A DNA stretch of 64,000 bases from Sphingomonas sp. SUN039 (GTDB taxonomy: Bacteria > Pseudomonadota > Alphaproteobacteria > Sphingomonadales > Sphingomonadaceae): positions 354,001-418,000 of the forward strand of contig NZ_CP096972.1 of the NCBI RefSeq assembly GCF_024758725.1. Direction: 5' to 3'. Position 1 is the first letter of the stretch. The number at the start of each line of letters is the position of its first letter. Shown piece after piece: positions 18,115 to 27,115 of the stretch. The position numbers and the translations under genes were made by a program. The notes beneath the pieces were generated by a model that did no database searches, had not been told where the DNA came from, and saw nothing but the letters and a program-made list of their open reading frames with translations.

Positions 18115-18777
18115 TCAGGTCTTCGAGGCTTCCTTAAGGAACGCGGCAATCTTGTCCACATCCTTCACGCCGGGCGCGCTTTCGACGCCCGACGAGACGT
18201 CGACCAGCGGCGCGCCGGTGACGCGGATCGCCTCGGCGACATTGCGCGGGTCGAGGCCGCCCGACAACGCCCAAGGGAGCGGGTGGCGGTGACCGCTGAG
18301 CAGGGTCCAATCGAACCGCAGCCCGTTGCCGCCGGGCAGGTCGGCACCCTCGGGCGGCTTGGCGTCGTACAGGATCAGGTCTGCCGCCCCCTTGTAGCGC
18401 GCAGCGGTATCGCGGTCGGCGGCGCTGCGGACCGGGATGGCTTTCCAGACCTCACGGGCATGGGTTTTGGCGACGCGGGCAACGGTTTCGGGCGTTTCGT
18501 GGCCGTGGAGTTGGAGAATATCGAGACGAACCTGCGACAGAATGCGGGCAAGCTCATCACCGGTCGGATCGACGAACAGCCCGACCGATTTGACGTGCGG
18601 CGGCACCCGCGCGGCAAGCGCGGCGGCGGCATCGGGTGTCAGGTTGCGTGGGCTTTTGGCGAAGAACACGAAGCCGACATGGCTCGCGCCACCGGCGACC
18701 GCCGCGTCGAGGGTTTCAGGCGTGGAGAGACCGCAGATTTTTGTAAGAACGGACAATATCAGGTGCCGCGCACACAC
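18115..18777 (-). CDS. trpF: Phosphoribosylanthranilate isomerase
   Basis: The TIM-barrel enzyme performs the Amadori rearrangement in tryptophan synthesis. [16 protein letters not shown] at the N-terminus carries the catalytic Cys, and [18 protein letters not shown] and [15 protein letters not shown] follow. The start is uncertain: GTG at 18777 would overlap the upstream gene by 19 bases, whereas TTG at 18756 begins just after that gene's stop and gives a protein starting at SVLTKICGL. The second looks more natural. Confidence 0.93.
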   Translation of the reverse strand: MCARHLILSVLTKICGLSTPETLDAAVAGGASHVGFVFFAKSPRNLTPDAAAALAARVPPHVKSVGLFVDPTGDELARILSQVRLDILQLHGHETPETVARVAKTHAREVWKAIPVRSAADRDTAARYKGAADLILYDAKPPEGADLPGGNGLRFDWTLLSGHRHPLPWALSGGLDPRNVAEAIRVTGAPLVDVSSGVESAPGVKDVDKIAAFLKEASKT

Positions 18778-19328
18778 GTCGTGTCGGGCGGCAGCATCGC
18801 TGTGCCGAGCCTTTGCCGCGCACGGAAGGCAAAGTGTGTGAAGTCGTCGCTTGGCCGCGCCGCGCGCAGCTTGGTCAGCGCCGAGGCCAGCGCGCCCGTG
18901 CAGCTGCCGAGCTCGCTCAGCCGCCGCTGGTAACGGATGACGCTCTTGTCCTCCACGGTTCTCAGGGGAGGTGTCACCGTGTCGAAATCGATCCCCTTGG
19001 GCGTGATGGTCCGCTCATGGTTGGCGTTTCTCGCGGCTTGCGCGGCCAAGCCCGCGGCATATTCGCCGGCAGTCCAGTTCCGCCGCTCCTCGCGTGAGGC
19101 GCTCCCGCGAAACTCGACCAGGCCGACCAGCGCCGAGGCCTCGACCGGGTCGAGCGCGACCTTGGTCAGCCACATGGGAAGCGCGAACGCCTTGACCCTC
19201 GGCGCATCGTCCGGCGCGGCGATGGCCACCGGCAATGTCACCTCGGGCAGCGCATTGTAGCGTTTGATCGCGCCGTCCAGCGGCATTGGCGCAGAGGCAA
19301 CCATCGACAATAGTGCAAGTGTCAGCAT
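18759..19328 (-). CDS. Hypothetical secreted protein
   Basis: The 189-residue protein starts at an ATG at 19328 with a strong AGGAGG ribosome site 8 bases upstream. The N-terminus MLTLALLSMVASAPMPLDG is a Sec signal peptide. The mature part is mixed helical with LPMWLTKVALDPVEASALVGL and a closing FTHFAFRARQRLG segment; two Cys (GSCTGA and TTCVRG) could form a disulfide. I do not recognise the family. It lies between pyrF and trpF on the same strand. Confidence 0.7.
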   Translation of the reverse strand: MLTLALLSMVASAPMPLDGAIKRYNALPEVTLPVAIAAPDDAPRVKAFALPMWLTKVALDPVEASALVGLVEFRGSASREERRNWTAGEYAAGLAAQAARNANHERTITPKGIDFDTVTPPLRTVEDKSVIRYQRRLSELGSCTGALASALTKLRAARPSDDFTHFAFRARQRLGTAMLPPDTTCVRGT

Positions 19329-19341
19329 TGCGTTTTTCCTC

Positions 19342-20013
19342 CTAAAGCGTCGCCTCGATAGCACGCACCGCTTGATCGGGGTCTGCCGCCTGCGTGATCG
19401 GTCGCCCGATCACCAAGATACTCGCTCCGGCATCGAGCGCTGCCCTCGGCGTTACCACGCGCTTTTGGTCACCGATGACGCCATTGGCGGGCCGTACGCC
19501 GGGCACGACAAAGAAACCCTGCGGCCATAGCTTGTGCGCGGCTTTCACTTCGTCGCCCGAGCAGACGACGCCATCGAGCCCCGCCTCGCGCGCGGCGGCG
19601 GTCAGGCGCAGCACCTGGTCGTGCGGGGTGCCGGTCACGCCCGCGCTGGCCAGATCGCTCGCGTCGAGGCTGGTCAGCACCGTCACGCCGACGACTTTAC
19701 AGCCGGTCGGGGCGGCCGCCTTGGCATCTTCCATCATCGCCCGACCGCCCGCGGCATGAACGGTGAGGATCGCGGGTTCGAGGTGCCCCAGCGCCTGCAC
19801 CGCTTTCGCCACGGTATTGGGGATATCGTGCAGCTTCAGGTCGAGGAAGATCGGCAGGTGCAGCTTGGCCATCTCGTGCACGCCCGCGCGCCCGTTGGCG
19901 GCGAAAAATTCGAGGCCGAGCTTGATGCCGCCGACATGGCGGCCGACTTTGGTCGCGATGGTTTTGGCGCGCTCCAGATCGGGCGTGTCGATGGCGACCC
20001 AGATCGGGCTCAT
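19342..20013 (-). CDS. pyrF: Orotidine 5'-phosphate decarboxylase
   Basis: From the ATG at 20013 the 223-residue TIM-barrel enzyme makes UMP. The N-terminal WVAIDTPD, the catalytic FLDLKLHDIPNTV (the DxKxxD tetrad) and the C-terminal PGVRP and LVIGRPIT phosphate-binding motifs are intact. It overlaps the upstream LapA-domain gene by 4 bases. That membrane gene and pyrF are neighbours in many alphaproteobacteria. Confidence 0.95.
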   Translation of the reverse strand: MSPIWVAIDTPDLERAKTIATKVGRHVGGIKLGLEFFAANGRAGVHEMAKLHLPIFLDLKLHDIPNTVAKAVQALGHLEPAILTVHAAGGRAMMEDAKAAAPTGCKVVGVTVLTSLDASDLASAGVTGTPHDQVLRLTAAAREAGLDGVVCSGDEVKAAHKLWPQGFFVVPGVRPANGVIGDQKRVVTPRAALDAGASILVIGRPITQAADPDQAVRAIEATL

Positions 20014-20327
20014 GCCGCACCGGGCGGCGGCGCAATCGGTGCGGCACCCGGCGGGGCCATCTCGCGCATCGGCACGAGCGGCGCGGTGTCGGTCAGCGCG
20101 CGGTTGGCGCTGTCGAGGCGGCGGCGGAGCGTCCACCGCGTCGCGCGATAAAGCAACGCCATCGGAACCAGTCCTGCTAGAAAGCTCGTCAGCATCGCGA
20201 ACCACATTGGGGGAAACCAAGCGAGTCCGCTCCACAGATTGACCTGCACCACCTGCGGATTGGCCCAAGCGAAATAGACCACGATAACCGCAATTATCAC
20301 CCAGAATATGGTCTTCAGGAATTGCAT
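20010..20327 (-). CDS. LapA-domain (DUF1049) membrane protein
   Basis: The 105-residue protein starts MQFLKTIFWVIIAVIVVYFAW, with a second membrane segment at about residues 42-60 and a cytoplasmic tail rich in Pro/Ala. N-terminal FxxNxxxVxVNLW-like sequence (WANPQVVQVNLW) is the LapA/DUF1049 signature. E. coli LapA works with LapB in lipopolysaccharide control, but this is a small family and the role here is inferred. Confidence 0.8.
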   Translation of the reverse strand: MQFLKTIFWVIIAVIVVYFAWANPQVVQVNLWSGLAWFPPMWFAMLTSFLAGLVPMALLYRATRWTLRRRLDSANRALTDTAPLVPMREMAPPGAAPIAPPPGAA

Positions 20328-20398
20328 CGACGACGGGCTCCGCTGTTGTCCCCTCAGTCTAGGCCGCCCGTCCCTGTTTTGCCAGACGCTCGATAATT

Positions 20399-20430
20399 GC
20401 TCAAAAACGCGGCTACGCCGGTTTTTGAGC
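20399..20430. terminator. Hairpin at the end of the patatin-like gene
   Basis: GCTCAAAAAC and GTTTTTGAGC are 10-bp perfect inverted copies around a GC-rich centre, overlapping the stop codon of the leftward patatin-like gene. The A/T blocks inside the stem make it a plausible terminator for that gene. Confidence 0.5.
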
Positions 20431-22617
20431 TAGGGCGGCCAACCGATTGCGAAGGTCCACAATCGCTTCGGGGATGGCCGTCAGGCGCGGCCCCTCTCGG
20501 TCGAGGATCGCGCCGAATGCCGCGCATTTGGCGTGGACGACAGCCGCTGCTCCCAGCGCGTCCGGCGGCAGCGTGGCCATGACGATGTCGATCAGCCGCT
20601 CGGCACCGTGCAGCCGCCCCCACAGATAGTCGTTCTCGCGATAGGCGCGGCTGAAGAACGCGCCGAAGCTGTTGAACTGAATCCCTTTCAACACCGGCGC
20701 GCCGCCCGACAGGCTGGTCGCGTCCTCGGGTGCGATGCGGTCGACCATGACGGGGTCGAACTCGTCGAATCCCTCGCCCTGCAACAGCGCGAGCGTGGCG
20801 ACATCGTAGAAGGGGAAGCCCAGATAGGCGAGCAGCGGCTGGCGGCGATGGGTGCGGAAACACGCGCCGATGGCCTCTGCGAGCGCGGCGTCGGTCTCGG
20901 CGTCGAGACGGGCAAGGTCCCAGCGCGCCGCGATCAGGTCGAGCAGGGTCCGCGCATCGGTCGCCTCGATCTGGCCGAGGAAATTCGGCGATTCGCGTTC
21001 GAGATAGCGCGCGAGACAGGCGAACACGGCCTTGCGAAGTCCTTCGTAATCGACCGCCGGTGTCTCGTCGGCAAGCACGGCCAGCCGCCGGGCGACGAAC
21101 CGCAGACGGCGGATACGGTAGCGCAAGTCGAGCGCGGAAAGGTCGCTGCGCTGGGCCAGTTCATGGAGCAGCACCGAGGCACCGATCCGCAGCGGTGTTA
21201 CATGTTCGAGAGCATCGGCAATTCCGGCCCGGACGATCTCGCGATAGGCGACGTACGAATGCCCGGCGTCGCGCGCGGCGCGCTCCCCGGCGCGCGCGCG
21301 CCATGTCGCCAGCCGTGCCGACGTCGGGCGGTCGAGGAACAGGGTGCGCCCGAACAGATGCTCGACCGAGGTTTCGACATCGGGGCGCAGGGCTTCGACG
21401 ATCCGCCGCGTCCGCGCGATGCGGGCGGTACGTCCGGCGATGGCCTCCAGATTGTCGCGGATCGGCTGGGTGCGGGGAATATCCGACAGCGCGCCGAACA
21501 GCGTCGTGAAGAACCCCGGCGTCTTGTCGTCGCCCGACAGCTTGATGCTCTTCTGGCCCGGCTTGGGGTCGATATAGACGAAGCGCCGGTCGACTTCGCG
21601 GCGGGCGGGGCGGTCGCGCAGCGCGTCGATGGCGGGGCGGAACGGGGCATTGGCCAGGACCGATCCATCGATCAGCGCTGTGGTCTCGGCGGTTCCGGCC
21701 GCTACCTGGCGCGGCAGGACGCGGGCGAGGAATGCCTCACGCCCCGGCCATTCGCGCCCGGCCCCGTCGAGCACGCTGTCGAGTTCGGCGACCGTGAACG
21801 GCGGAAATGCACCCGGGAAGCTCGCAGTGGCGCGCGCGGCGAACACGAGCCCGGGTATCTCGCCGAGTTGCGCCATCGTGCCGGGTTCGTCGCGGAACGA
21901 CAGGGTCAGGCGGTGCTCGGTCTCGACGATCGTCGGCGGCGAATGGATCGGCAATGCTTCGGGATGGCCGCTGAAATCGGTGACAGTGACGAACAGGTCG
22001 AGCGGCTGTTCGTCGGGGAGCAGCCGGGGACCGCGCGGTCCCGCCTCCATCGCGCCGAAGGCGTCGAGCAACATGTTGTCGAACACCTCGCCCCCGAACG
22101 GCGGCTCGAACCAGCGCGAGCGGACGAAGCGCGTCAGCTTTGCATGGATTTCGTCGCGGGTCTTGGCATCGAGACCATCGTCCCAATGGTCGCCCTGACG
22201 TCCCGCAAACGCCCAGGCAATCGGCGAGGCCCATAGCTTCGACACCCGGCTCGGCGCGCGGGCGGCCGGGTCGAGCAGCGCATCGACATCGGCCCGCTCC
22301 AGCCACAGGTCGGTCAGCGGGTCGAGGGACTGGCCCGAAGCGACGGCCTGCGCGAGGAAAATACCGTTGATTCCGCCTGCACTCGCCCCCGCAACGATGT
22401 CGGGCAGGACGCGCAGCTTGGTGCCTGTCGTGGTTTCGATCAGGTCGAGCAGGTCGACATAGGCCGTTTCGACCTCATCGGTCGGTGTCGTCCGGTCGTA
22501 AAAGGCGCGGCTGGCGCGGGCGAGGTGCCACACCTCCTTGGTAATGCCGTGCATGTACACCGCCAGACTGATCCCGCCGTAGCAGACGAGCGCGAGGCGT
22601 AACTCCTTCTCTCTCAT
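20413..22617 (-). CDS. Patatin-like phospholipase with DUF3376-type C-terminus
   Basis: The 734-residue protein opens with ELRLALVCYGGISLAVYMHGITKE (oxyanion-hole glycines), then the nucleophile elbow GASAGG near residue 78 and the catalytic Asp in ALIDGSVLANAPF near residue 317. These form the Ser-Asp dyad of patatins, which hydrolyse acyl esters of lipids. The C-terminal half (about 400-720) is all helical, as in the large bacterial patatin-related proteins. No signal peptide is seen, so it acts in the cytoplasm or at the inner face of the membrane. Confidence 0.88.
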   Translation of the reverse strand: MREKELRLALVCYGGISLAVYMHGITKEVWHLARASRAFYDRTTPTDEVETAYVDLLDLIETTTGTKLRVLPDIVAGASAGGINGIFLAQAVASGQSLDPLTDLWLERADVDALLDPAARAPSRVSKLWASPIAWAFAGRQGDHWDDGLDAKTRDEIHAKLTRFVRSRWFEPPFGGEVFDNMLLDAFGAMEAGPRGPRLLPDEQPLDLFVTVTDFSGHPEALPIHSPPTIVETEHRLTLSFRDEPGTMAQLGEIPGLVFAARATASFPGAFPPFTVAELDSVLDGAGREWPGREAFLARVLPRQVAAGTAETTALIDGSVLANAPFRPAIDALRDRPARREVDRRFVYIDPKPGQKSIKLSGDDKTPGFFTTLFGALSDIPRTQPIRDNLEAIAGRTARIARTRRIVEALRPDVETSVEHLFGRTLFLDRPTSARLATWRARAGERAARDAGHSYVAYREIVRAGIADALEHVTPLRIGASVLLHELAQRSDLSALDLRYRIRRLRFVARRLAVLADETPAVDYEGLRKAVFACLARYLERESPNFLGQIEATDARTLLDLIAARWDLARLDAETDAALAEAIGACFRTHRRQPLLAYLGFPFYDVATLALLQGEGFDEFDPVMVDRIAPEDATSLSGGAPVLKGIQFNSFGAFFSRAYRENDYLWGRLHGAERLIDIVMATLPPDALGAAAVVHAKCAAFGAILDREGPRLTAIPEAIVDLRNRLAALAQKPA

Positions 22618-22715
22618 GACCGATTCCTTGCACGGCGCAGCCTTGCAACAAACTGAAATACGGATGCCGAACGGGCAAAGGATATGGGCCGTGCCGAAAT
22701 CAGGAGGAATGGATA

Positions 22716-23651
22716 ATGACGGTCGAGTCGCACGCGCTGAACGAGGTCGGAGATCACGATCTGGGCCTCGCCCATGACCTGAAGACCATGGAGGCGCAGA
22801 TCATGGCGCGCCGACGCGCGCTGGTGCTGATGGCGTCGGCCGGGACAGTCGGTTTTCTTGCGGCCTGCGGCAGCGGATCGTCGGGAGGAACCACGACCAC
22901 AAGTTCGACCGGATCGACGAGCACGACGGGATCGACCTCGACAACGTCCACGACCAGCACAACGTCGACAACGAGCGGCGGCAGCACCGCCTGCACCGTG
23001 CCCGCCACCGAAACCGCCGGTCCCTATCCCGCCGACGGCACCAATACCGCAGCGGCAGGGGCCCCGACGTCGAACGCCTTGACCGTAAGCGGTATCGTCC
23101 GCAGCGATATTCGTCCCAATTTCATCAGTTCGACGACGGTGGCGACCGGCACGGTGCTCACGATCACGCTGACCGTTGTCAATGCCAATGCGGCGTGCGC
23201 GCCGCTCGCCGGTTATGCGGTGTATCTGTGGCACTGCGACCGTAGCGGTGCCTATTCGCTCTACGATTTGCCCACGCAAAGTTATCTGCGCGGGGTGCAG
23301 GTCACCAACGCCAGCGGACAAGTGACTTTCACGACGATTGTCCCCGGCTGCTATGCCGGTCGCTATCCGCACATGCACTTCGAGGTGTTCTCGAGCCTGG
23401 CCAATGCCACCTCGGGGCGGTTTGCGGTGCTGACGTCGCAGCTGGCGATCCCGGCGGCGGTGTGCAGCGCGGTCTATGCCGATGCGACGCTCTATCCCAA
23501 TAGCGCTTCGCGCTTCGCCAGCGTCTCGCTGACCAGCGACGGTATTTTCGGCGATAACAGCTCGGCGCAGATGGCCGTGATGACGCCGACATTTTCGGGC
23601 AGCGTCGCGGCAGGATATACGGCGACGACGACGGTCGGCATCGCGGTTTAG
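22716..23651 (+). CDS. Secreted intradiol ring-cleavage dioxygenase-like protein
   Basis: The 311-residue protein begins after a strong AGGAGG site. It has an extended N-region, then ARRRALVLMASAGTVGFLAAC, a twin-arginine-like signal ending in a lipobox (Cys near 52), then a Ser/Thr/Gly-only linker (about 53-87). The rest resembles the protocatechuate 3,4-dioxygenase fold, with GYAVYLWHCDRSGAYS and the metal-ligand stretch YPHMHFEV. Extracytoplasmic members of this family are common but their substrates are mostly unknown, so aromatic ring cleavage is only a possibility. Confidence 0.8.
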   Translation: MTVESHALNEVGDHDLGLAHDLKTMEAQIMARRRALVLMASAGTVGFLAACGSGSSGGTTTTSSTGSTSTTGSTSTTSTTSTTSTTSGGSTACTVPATETAGPYPADGTNTAAAGAPTSNALTVSGIVRSDIRPNFISSTTVATGTVLTITLTVVNANAACAPLAGYAVYLWHCDRSGAYSLYDLPTQSYLRGVQVTNASGQVTFTTIVPGCYAGRYPHMHFEVFSSLANATSGRFAVLTSQLAIPAAVCSAVYADATLYPNSASRFASVSLTSDGIFGDNSSAQMAVMTPTFSGSVAAGYTATTTVGIAV

Positions 23652-23655
23652 AAAA

Positions 23656-23772
23656 CCCTCTCCGCTTCGCGGAGAGGGCGATGCGAAGCATCGGGAGAGG
23701 CACGACCGCCTCCAGATCGTTCCACTCCCGGCTCCGCTTCGCTCCGCCGCCCTCTCCACAAAGTGGAGAGGG
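23656..23772. repeat. Pair of CCCTCTCC-type hairpins between convergent genes
   Basis: Hairpin 1 (CCCTCTCCGC-TTC-GCGGAGAGGG, 23656-23678) and hairpin 2 (CCCTCTCCAC-AAA-GTGGAGAGGG, 23750-23772) flank a GC-rich spacer. They lie between the ends of the convergent dioxygenase and kinase genes and may serve as a two-way terminator. Same family as the copies near 9700 and 46070. Confidence 0.75.
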
Positions 23773-23783
23773 TTGGATGCGTG

Positions 23784-25043
23784 TCACACGGGCAATGTCA
23801 CCTCGAACTCCGCGCCGCCTTCCGCGCGGTTGCGTGCCACGATCGTGCCGCCGTGTGCTTCGGCCACACGGCGGGCGATGGCGAGGCCGAGGCCGACTCC
23901 GCCGGTTGCGCGGTTGCGCGATACTTCGCCGCGAACGAACGGTTCGAACAGGATCGCGGCGTCGTCGGGCAGGCCGGGGCCGTGGTCGATGACACGAATC
24001 CGAAACGCCTCGCCCGATTTTTCTACCGAAACCGCACAGTCCCCGGCGTAGCGCAGCGCGTTTTCGACGAGGTTGCCGAACAGCCGCTTGAGCGCCACCG
24101 CATCGCCGCGCACGATGGCCCGTTTCGGTGCGTCGAGGGTCGCAGATGTTTCCGCGATCACCTGTCGGAGCAGCGCCGCGATATCGACGTTGCCGAATTC
24201 GGCAGGGGTGTCGCGCGCGAAATCCAGGACGCTGCCGATCATCGCACGAACCTCGGCGATTTCAGCTTGGGCCGAGTTTCGCGCGCCTTCGGGCAGGGCA
24301 TCGACGTGAAAGGCCAGTCGCGCGAGCGGGGTGCCCATGTCGTGCGCGATGCCGGTCAACATCTCGGTACGCGTTGCCAATGTCGCCGCCAGGCGGTCGC
24401 GCATCCGGGCGAGCGCTTCGGCGACGCGCCGGACTTCGGCGGGGCCATCGACCGGAATTGCCGGATCGTCGGGCAGGGCGCGGGTCGCGTCGGCGGCATC
24501 AGCTAGGCGAAGCAGCGGTCCTGCAATCGTGCGCGCGATCAGCCACGCCGCGACGATGAGCACGATAAGGGTCGCCAACATCGCGGCGAGCGTGACCATG
24601 TGCCAACGGCTGAGCAGGCCCACCGGCGCGCGCGACAGCGTTTGCAGTCCTTGTGGACCGCCCCAGGCAATGGCGAAGCCGCCGCGCAGTTCGGCGTTGT
24701 CGGCGTCCGGTGCTGCCTCGGCGCGTCCAGAGAGCGGTTCCGCGATCCAGACCTGCGCGCCCGCAAGACCCTGGCCCGCGAGAACGGCTTCGGCGCGGGC
24801 ATCGCGCGACAGGCCGCTCAACGCCGCAGCGACGGGGGCGCCGGGACGCAGATCAAGGTCGGGTGGCATCCGCACAATCTTGCCTTGAAGGATGGCGGCG
24901 GCAGTCGTCAGGGGGAGCGGTGGCTTGAACGGCGGCGGACCCTGGAACGTTACGACGAACAAGGCCGCTGTCGCCAGAAGCACTGCGCCCGCGACCAGCA
25001 GAACGATCTGCGCGATAATCGGGCGGCCTGTGGTCCTACCCAC
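23784..25043 (-). CDS. Sensor histidine kinase, EnvZ-like
   Basis: The 419-residue kinase has two membrane segments (about 9-30 and 155-175) around a periplasmic sensor region, a HAMP domain (about 176-230) and a kinase core. The H-box is TGIAHDMGTPLARL, the N-box GNLVENALRYAG, and the G-boxes DHGPGLP and GGVGLGLAIA. The H-box reads HDMGTPL where HDLRTPL is usual. It overlaps the upstream response regulator gene by 8 bases, so the two form one signalling pair. The signal is unknown. Confidence 0.92.
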   Translation of the reverse strand: MGRTTGRPIIAQIVLLVAGAVLLATAALFVVTFQGPPPFKPPLPLTTAAAILQGKIVRMPPDLDLRPGAPVAAALSGLSRDARAEAVLAGQGLAGAQVWIAEPLSGRAEAAPDADNAELRGGFAIAWGGPQGLQTLSRAPVGLLSRWHMVTLAAMLATLIVLIVAAWLIARTIAGPLLRLADAADATRALPDDPAIPVDGPAEVRRVAEALARMRDRLAATLATRTEMLTGIAHDMGTPLARLAFHVDALPEGARNSAQAEIAEVRAMIGSVLDFARDTPAEFGNVDIAALLRQVIAETSATLDAPKRAIVRGDAVALKRLFGNLVENALRYAGDCAVSVEKSGEAFRIRVIDHGPGLPDDAAILFEPFVRGEVSRNRATGGVGLGLAIARRVAEAHGGTIVARNRAEGGAEFEVTLPV

Positions 25044-25758
25044 GCTTCACCGGGGCAGTGAACATATAGCCTTCGTTGCGAACGGTGCGGATAAGGTCGG
25101 GGGTTCGGTCATGTGCCAGCCGCTTGCGGAGGCGGCTGATCTGGACGTCGATCGCCCGGTCGAACTGGTCGGCGTCATGGCCGCGCATCGCCTCCAGCAG
25201 GAAGTCGCGGGTCAGGACGCGGCGGGGATGCTCGACCAGCGCCAGCAGCAGCCGGAACTCGCCATCGGTCAGCGAGACGTTCGCGCCGTCGGGATCGTGC
25301 AGGTCGCGTGCGACCGGGTCCATGCGCCACCCCTCGAACGTCCAGTCCGCGCCGCGTTCCGGGCGGGTGGCTGGAGGCGGTGCACGACGGCGCAGCACGG
25401 TCCGGATGCGTGCCAGCAATTCGCGCGGGTTGGCCGGTTTGGGGAGGTAATCGTCGGCCCCCATTTCCAGCCCGATGATCCTGTCCACATCGGTGCCGAT
25501 GACCGACATCATGATGACCGGGGGTCGCGTCGCCGGGTCGAGCGTGCGCAGGATCGTCAGCCCGTCCTCACCCGGCATCATCACATCGAGGACGATCAGG
25601 TCGGGCTGCGCGATTGCCATGGCGGCGCGCATCGCCGGACCGTTTTCGGCAAGCGTGACGCGGAAACCATGCCCCTCCAGAAAGCGTCCCGTCAGCTCGC
25701 GGATGCCGGGGTCGTCGTCGACGACGAGAATGTGGGTGTTGAGGTCCATGTCGGCCAT
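25036..25758 (-). CDS. Response regulator, OmpR family
   Basis: From the ATG at 25758 the 240-residue protein has a receiver domain with acidic pocket VVDDDPG, phospho-acceptor Asp in LIVLDVMMPG and the conserved Lys in LPKPANPREL. A C-terminal winged helix ends in VQISRLRKRLAHD and VRNEGYMFT. An ATG three codons later is an equal start candidate. It is the partner of the downstream histidine kinase. Divergent from the BciB-like gene, whose promoter could be among its targets, but this is only positional. Confidence 0.92.
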   Translation of the reverse strand: MADMDLNTHILVVDDDPGIRELTGRFLEGHGFRVTLAENGPAMRAAMAIAQPDLIVLDVMMPGEDGLTILRTLDPATRPPVIMMSVIGTDVDRIIGLEMGADDYLPKPANPRELLARIRTVLRRRAPPPATRPERGADWTFEGWRMDPVARDLHDPDGANVSLTDGEFRLLLALVEHPRRVLTRDFLLEAMRGHDADQFDRAIDVQISRLRKRLAHDRTPDLIRTVRNEGYMFTAPVKRG

Positions 25759-25853
25759 TCCGGCTATGTGCAGGGCAGACGTATCGGCGGGATTGCAGCG
25801 CTGCAACAAATCGCGGGCTTTGCCGGACGTGCGGCACCGTGCATGAAGCACAA

Positions 25854-27080
25854 ATGGCGATTTCACCACCCGACGCTTTCGCCAACCCCGCTGTCCCGCG
25901 CGATCTGTGCACCGATTGCGGGATTTCGCGCACCGACGACCCGAAGCGGTGCGGGCGGGCGTGCCAGTTCATTGCGCCCGATTATCCGGCGATGGAGGCG
26001 CAGGTCCACGGTCGTGCACGCGATCCGGCGCGACCCGATGAGCTGCACTTCGGCCCGTTCCGGCGCATGGTCCGCGCGTCACTCGTCCCGCCCAGCCCCG
26101 GCGCGCAATGGACCGGCATCACCACGCGGATTGCCGAGCGGCTGCTGGAGATCGGCGCGGTCGATGCGGTGCTGACGATGGCCCCCGACCCCAACGACAA
26201 ATGGCGGCCCGTGCCGGTGCTGGTCACCAAAGCCGAGGGCATGGCGGCGGTGCGCGGGATGCGGATGGGCTATGCACCGCTGCTCGCACTGCTCGAACCC
26301 GCGCTGGCGGCGGGCCATAAACGCCTCGCCGTGATCGGCATCCCGTGTCAGGTCCATGCGCTGCGGCGGCTGGAGGCCGAACTGGGTTTCGACCGGCTCT
26401 ATGTCGTCGGCACCCCGTGTTCGGATAATACCACGACCGAGCGGTTTCACGATTTTCTCGCGCTGCTGGCCGACGATCCCGACACGATCACTTATCTGGA
26501 GTTTCGCGCCGATTACCGGGTGGAGCTGCGCTTCGACGATGGCCGCGTGAAGACCATTCCCTTTCTGCAGCTGCCGATCTCCAAACTGCCCGGCGATTTC
26601 TTTCCGCTGACCTGCCGGACCTGCGTCGACTACACCAATGTGCTCGCCGATATCACGGTCGGCTATATGGGCGGGCAGGGCGAGCAATGGCTGATCGTCC
26701 GCAACGATCGTGGCGCGGAATTACTTGGGCTGCTCGACGATGAAGTGAAGCTGTCCGAACCGGGCAGCAAGGGCAAGCGCGCGGGGGCGGTGAAGGGTTT
26801 CCTCGCCAATGTCGAGCGTGCCGCCGGAGGGTTACCGCTGCGCGCGATGCCCGACTGGGTACGGCCCATCGTTGGCTGGCTGATGCCGAAAATCGGCCCG
26901 CGCGGGTTGGAGTTCGCGCGGACGCGGGTCGAGATGAAGGCGTGCGAGACGGTCATGCACCTTCGCCGTGAAGAACCGCGCCGGATGAAGCATATGGTCC
27001 CGGCGCATATCTGGGATCTGGTTGCGCCCTATGGCGTGGCATCGGCGGCGAGCGAAGCGCCGAGGTCCGAAGCCCCTTAA
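25854..27080 (+). CDS. BciB-like divinyl (proto)chlorophyllide 8-vinyl reductase / FrhB-family protein
   Basis: The 408-residue protein matches the FrhB/FdhB-like layout of BciB: an N-terminal CTDCGISR and KRCGRACQFIAPDYP cysteine cluster, then HGRARDPARPDELHFG, GAQWTGITTRIAERLLE, GIPCQVHALRRLE and a second cluster CRTCVDYTNVLADITVG with GTPCSDN between. BciB is an Fe-S flavoprotein that reduces the 8-vinyl group in bacteriochlorophyll synthesis. No other pigment gene is in the window. Other FrhB-family members act on F420 or other acceptors, so the assignment is by motif pattern. A GTG at 25839 could add five residues. Confidence 0.72.
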   Translation: MAISPPDAFANPAVPRDLCTDCGISRTDDPKRCGRACQFIAPDYPAMEAQVHGRARDPARPDELHFGPFRRMVRASLVPPSPGAQWTGITTRIAERLLEIGAVDAVLTMAPDPNDKWRPVPVLVTKAEGMAAVRGMRMGYAPLLALLEPALAAGHKRLAVIGIPCQVHALRRLEAELGFDRLYVVGTPCSDNTTTERFHDFLALLADDPDTITYLEFRADYRVELRFDDGRVKTIPFLQLPISKLPGDFFPLTCRTCVDYTNVLADITVGYMGGQGEQWLIVRNDRGAELLGLLDDEVKLSEPGSKGKRAGAVKGFLANVERAAGGLPLRAMPDWVRPIVGWLMPKIGPRGLEFARTRVEMKACETVMHLRREEPRRMKHMVPAHIWDLVAPYGVASAASEAPRSEAP

Positions 27081-27115
27081 AAGCTCAGGACACCGCGCCG
27101 ATACGCCCCCGATGA

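Noticed and set aside
20533-22236. A 567-codon open frame antisense to the patatin-like gene
   Set aside because: The leftward frame has the full patatin motifs. The plus-strand frame shows low-complexity Arg/Glu/Gly-rich sequence without a domain.
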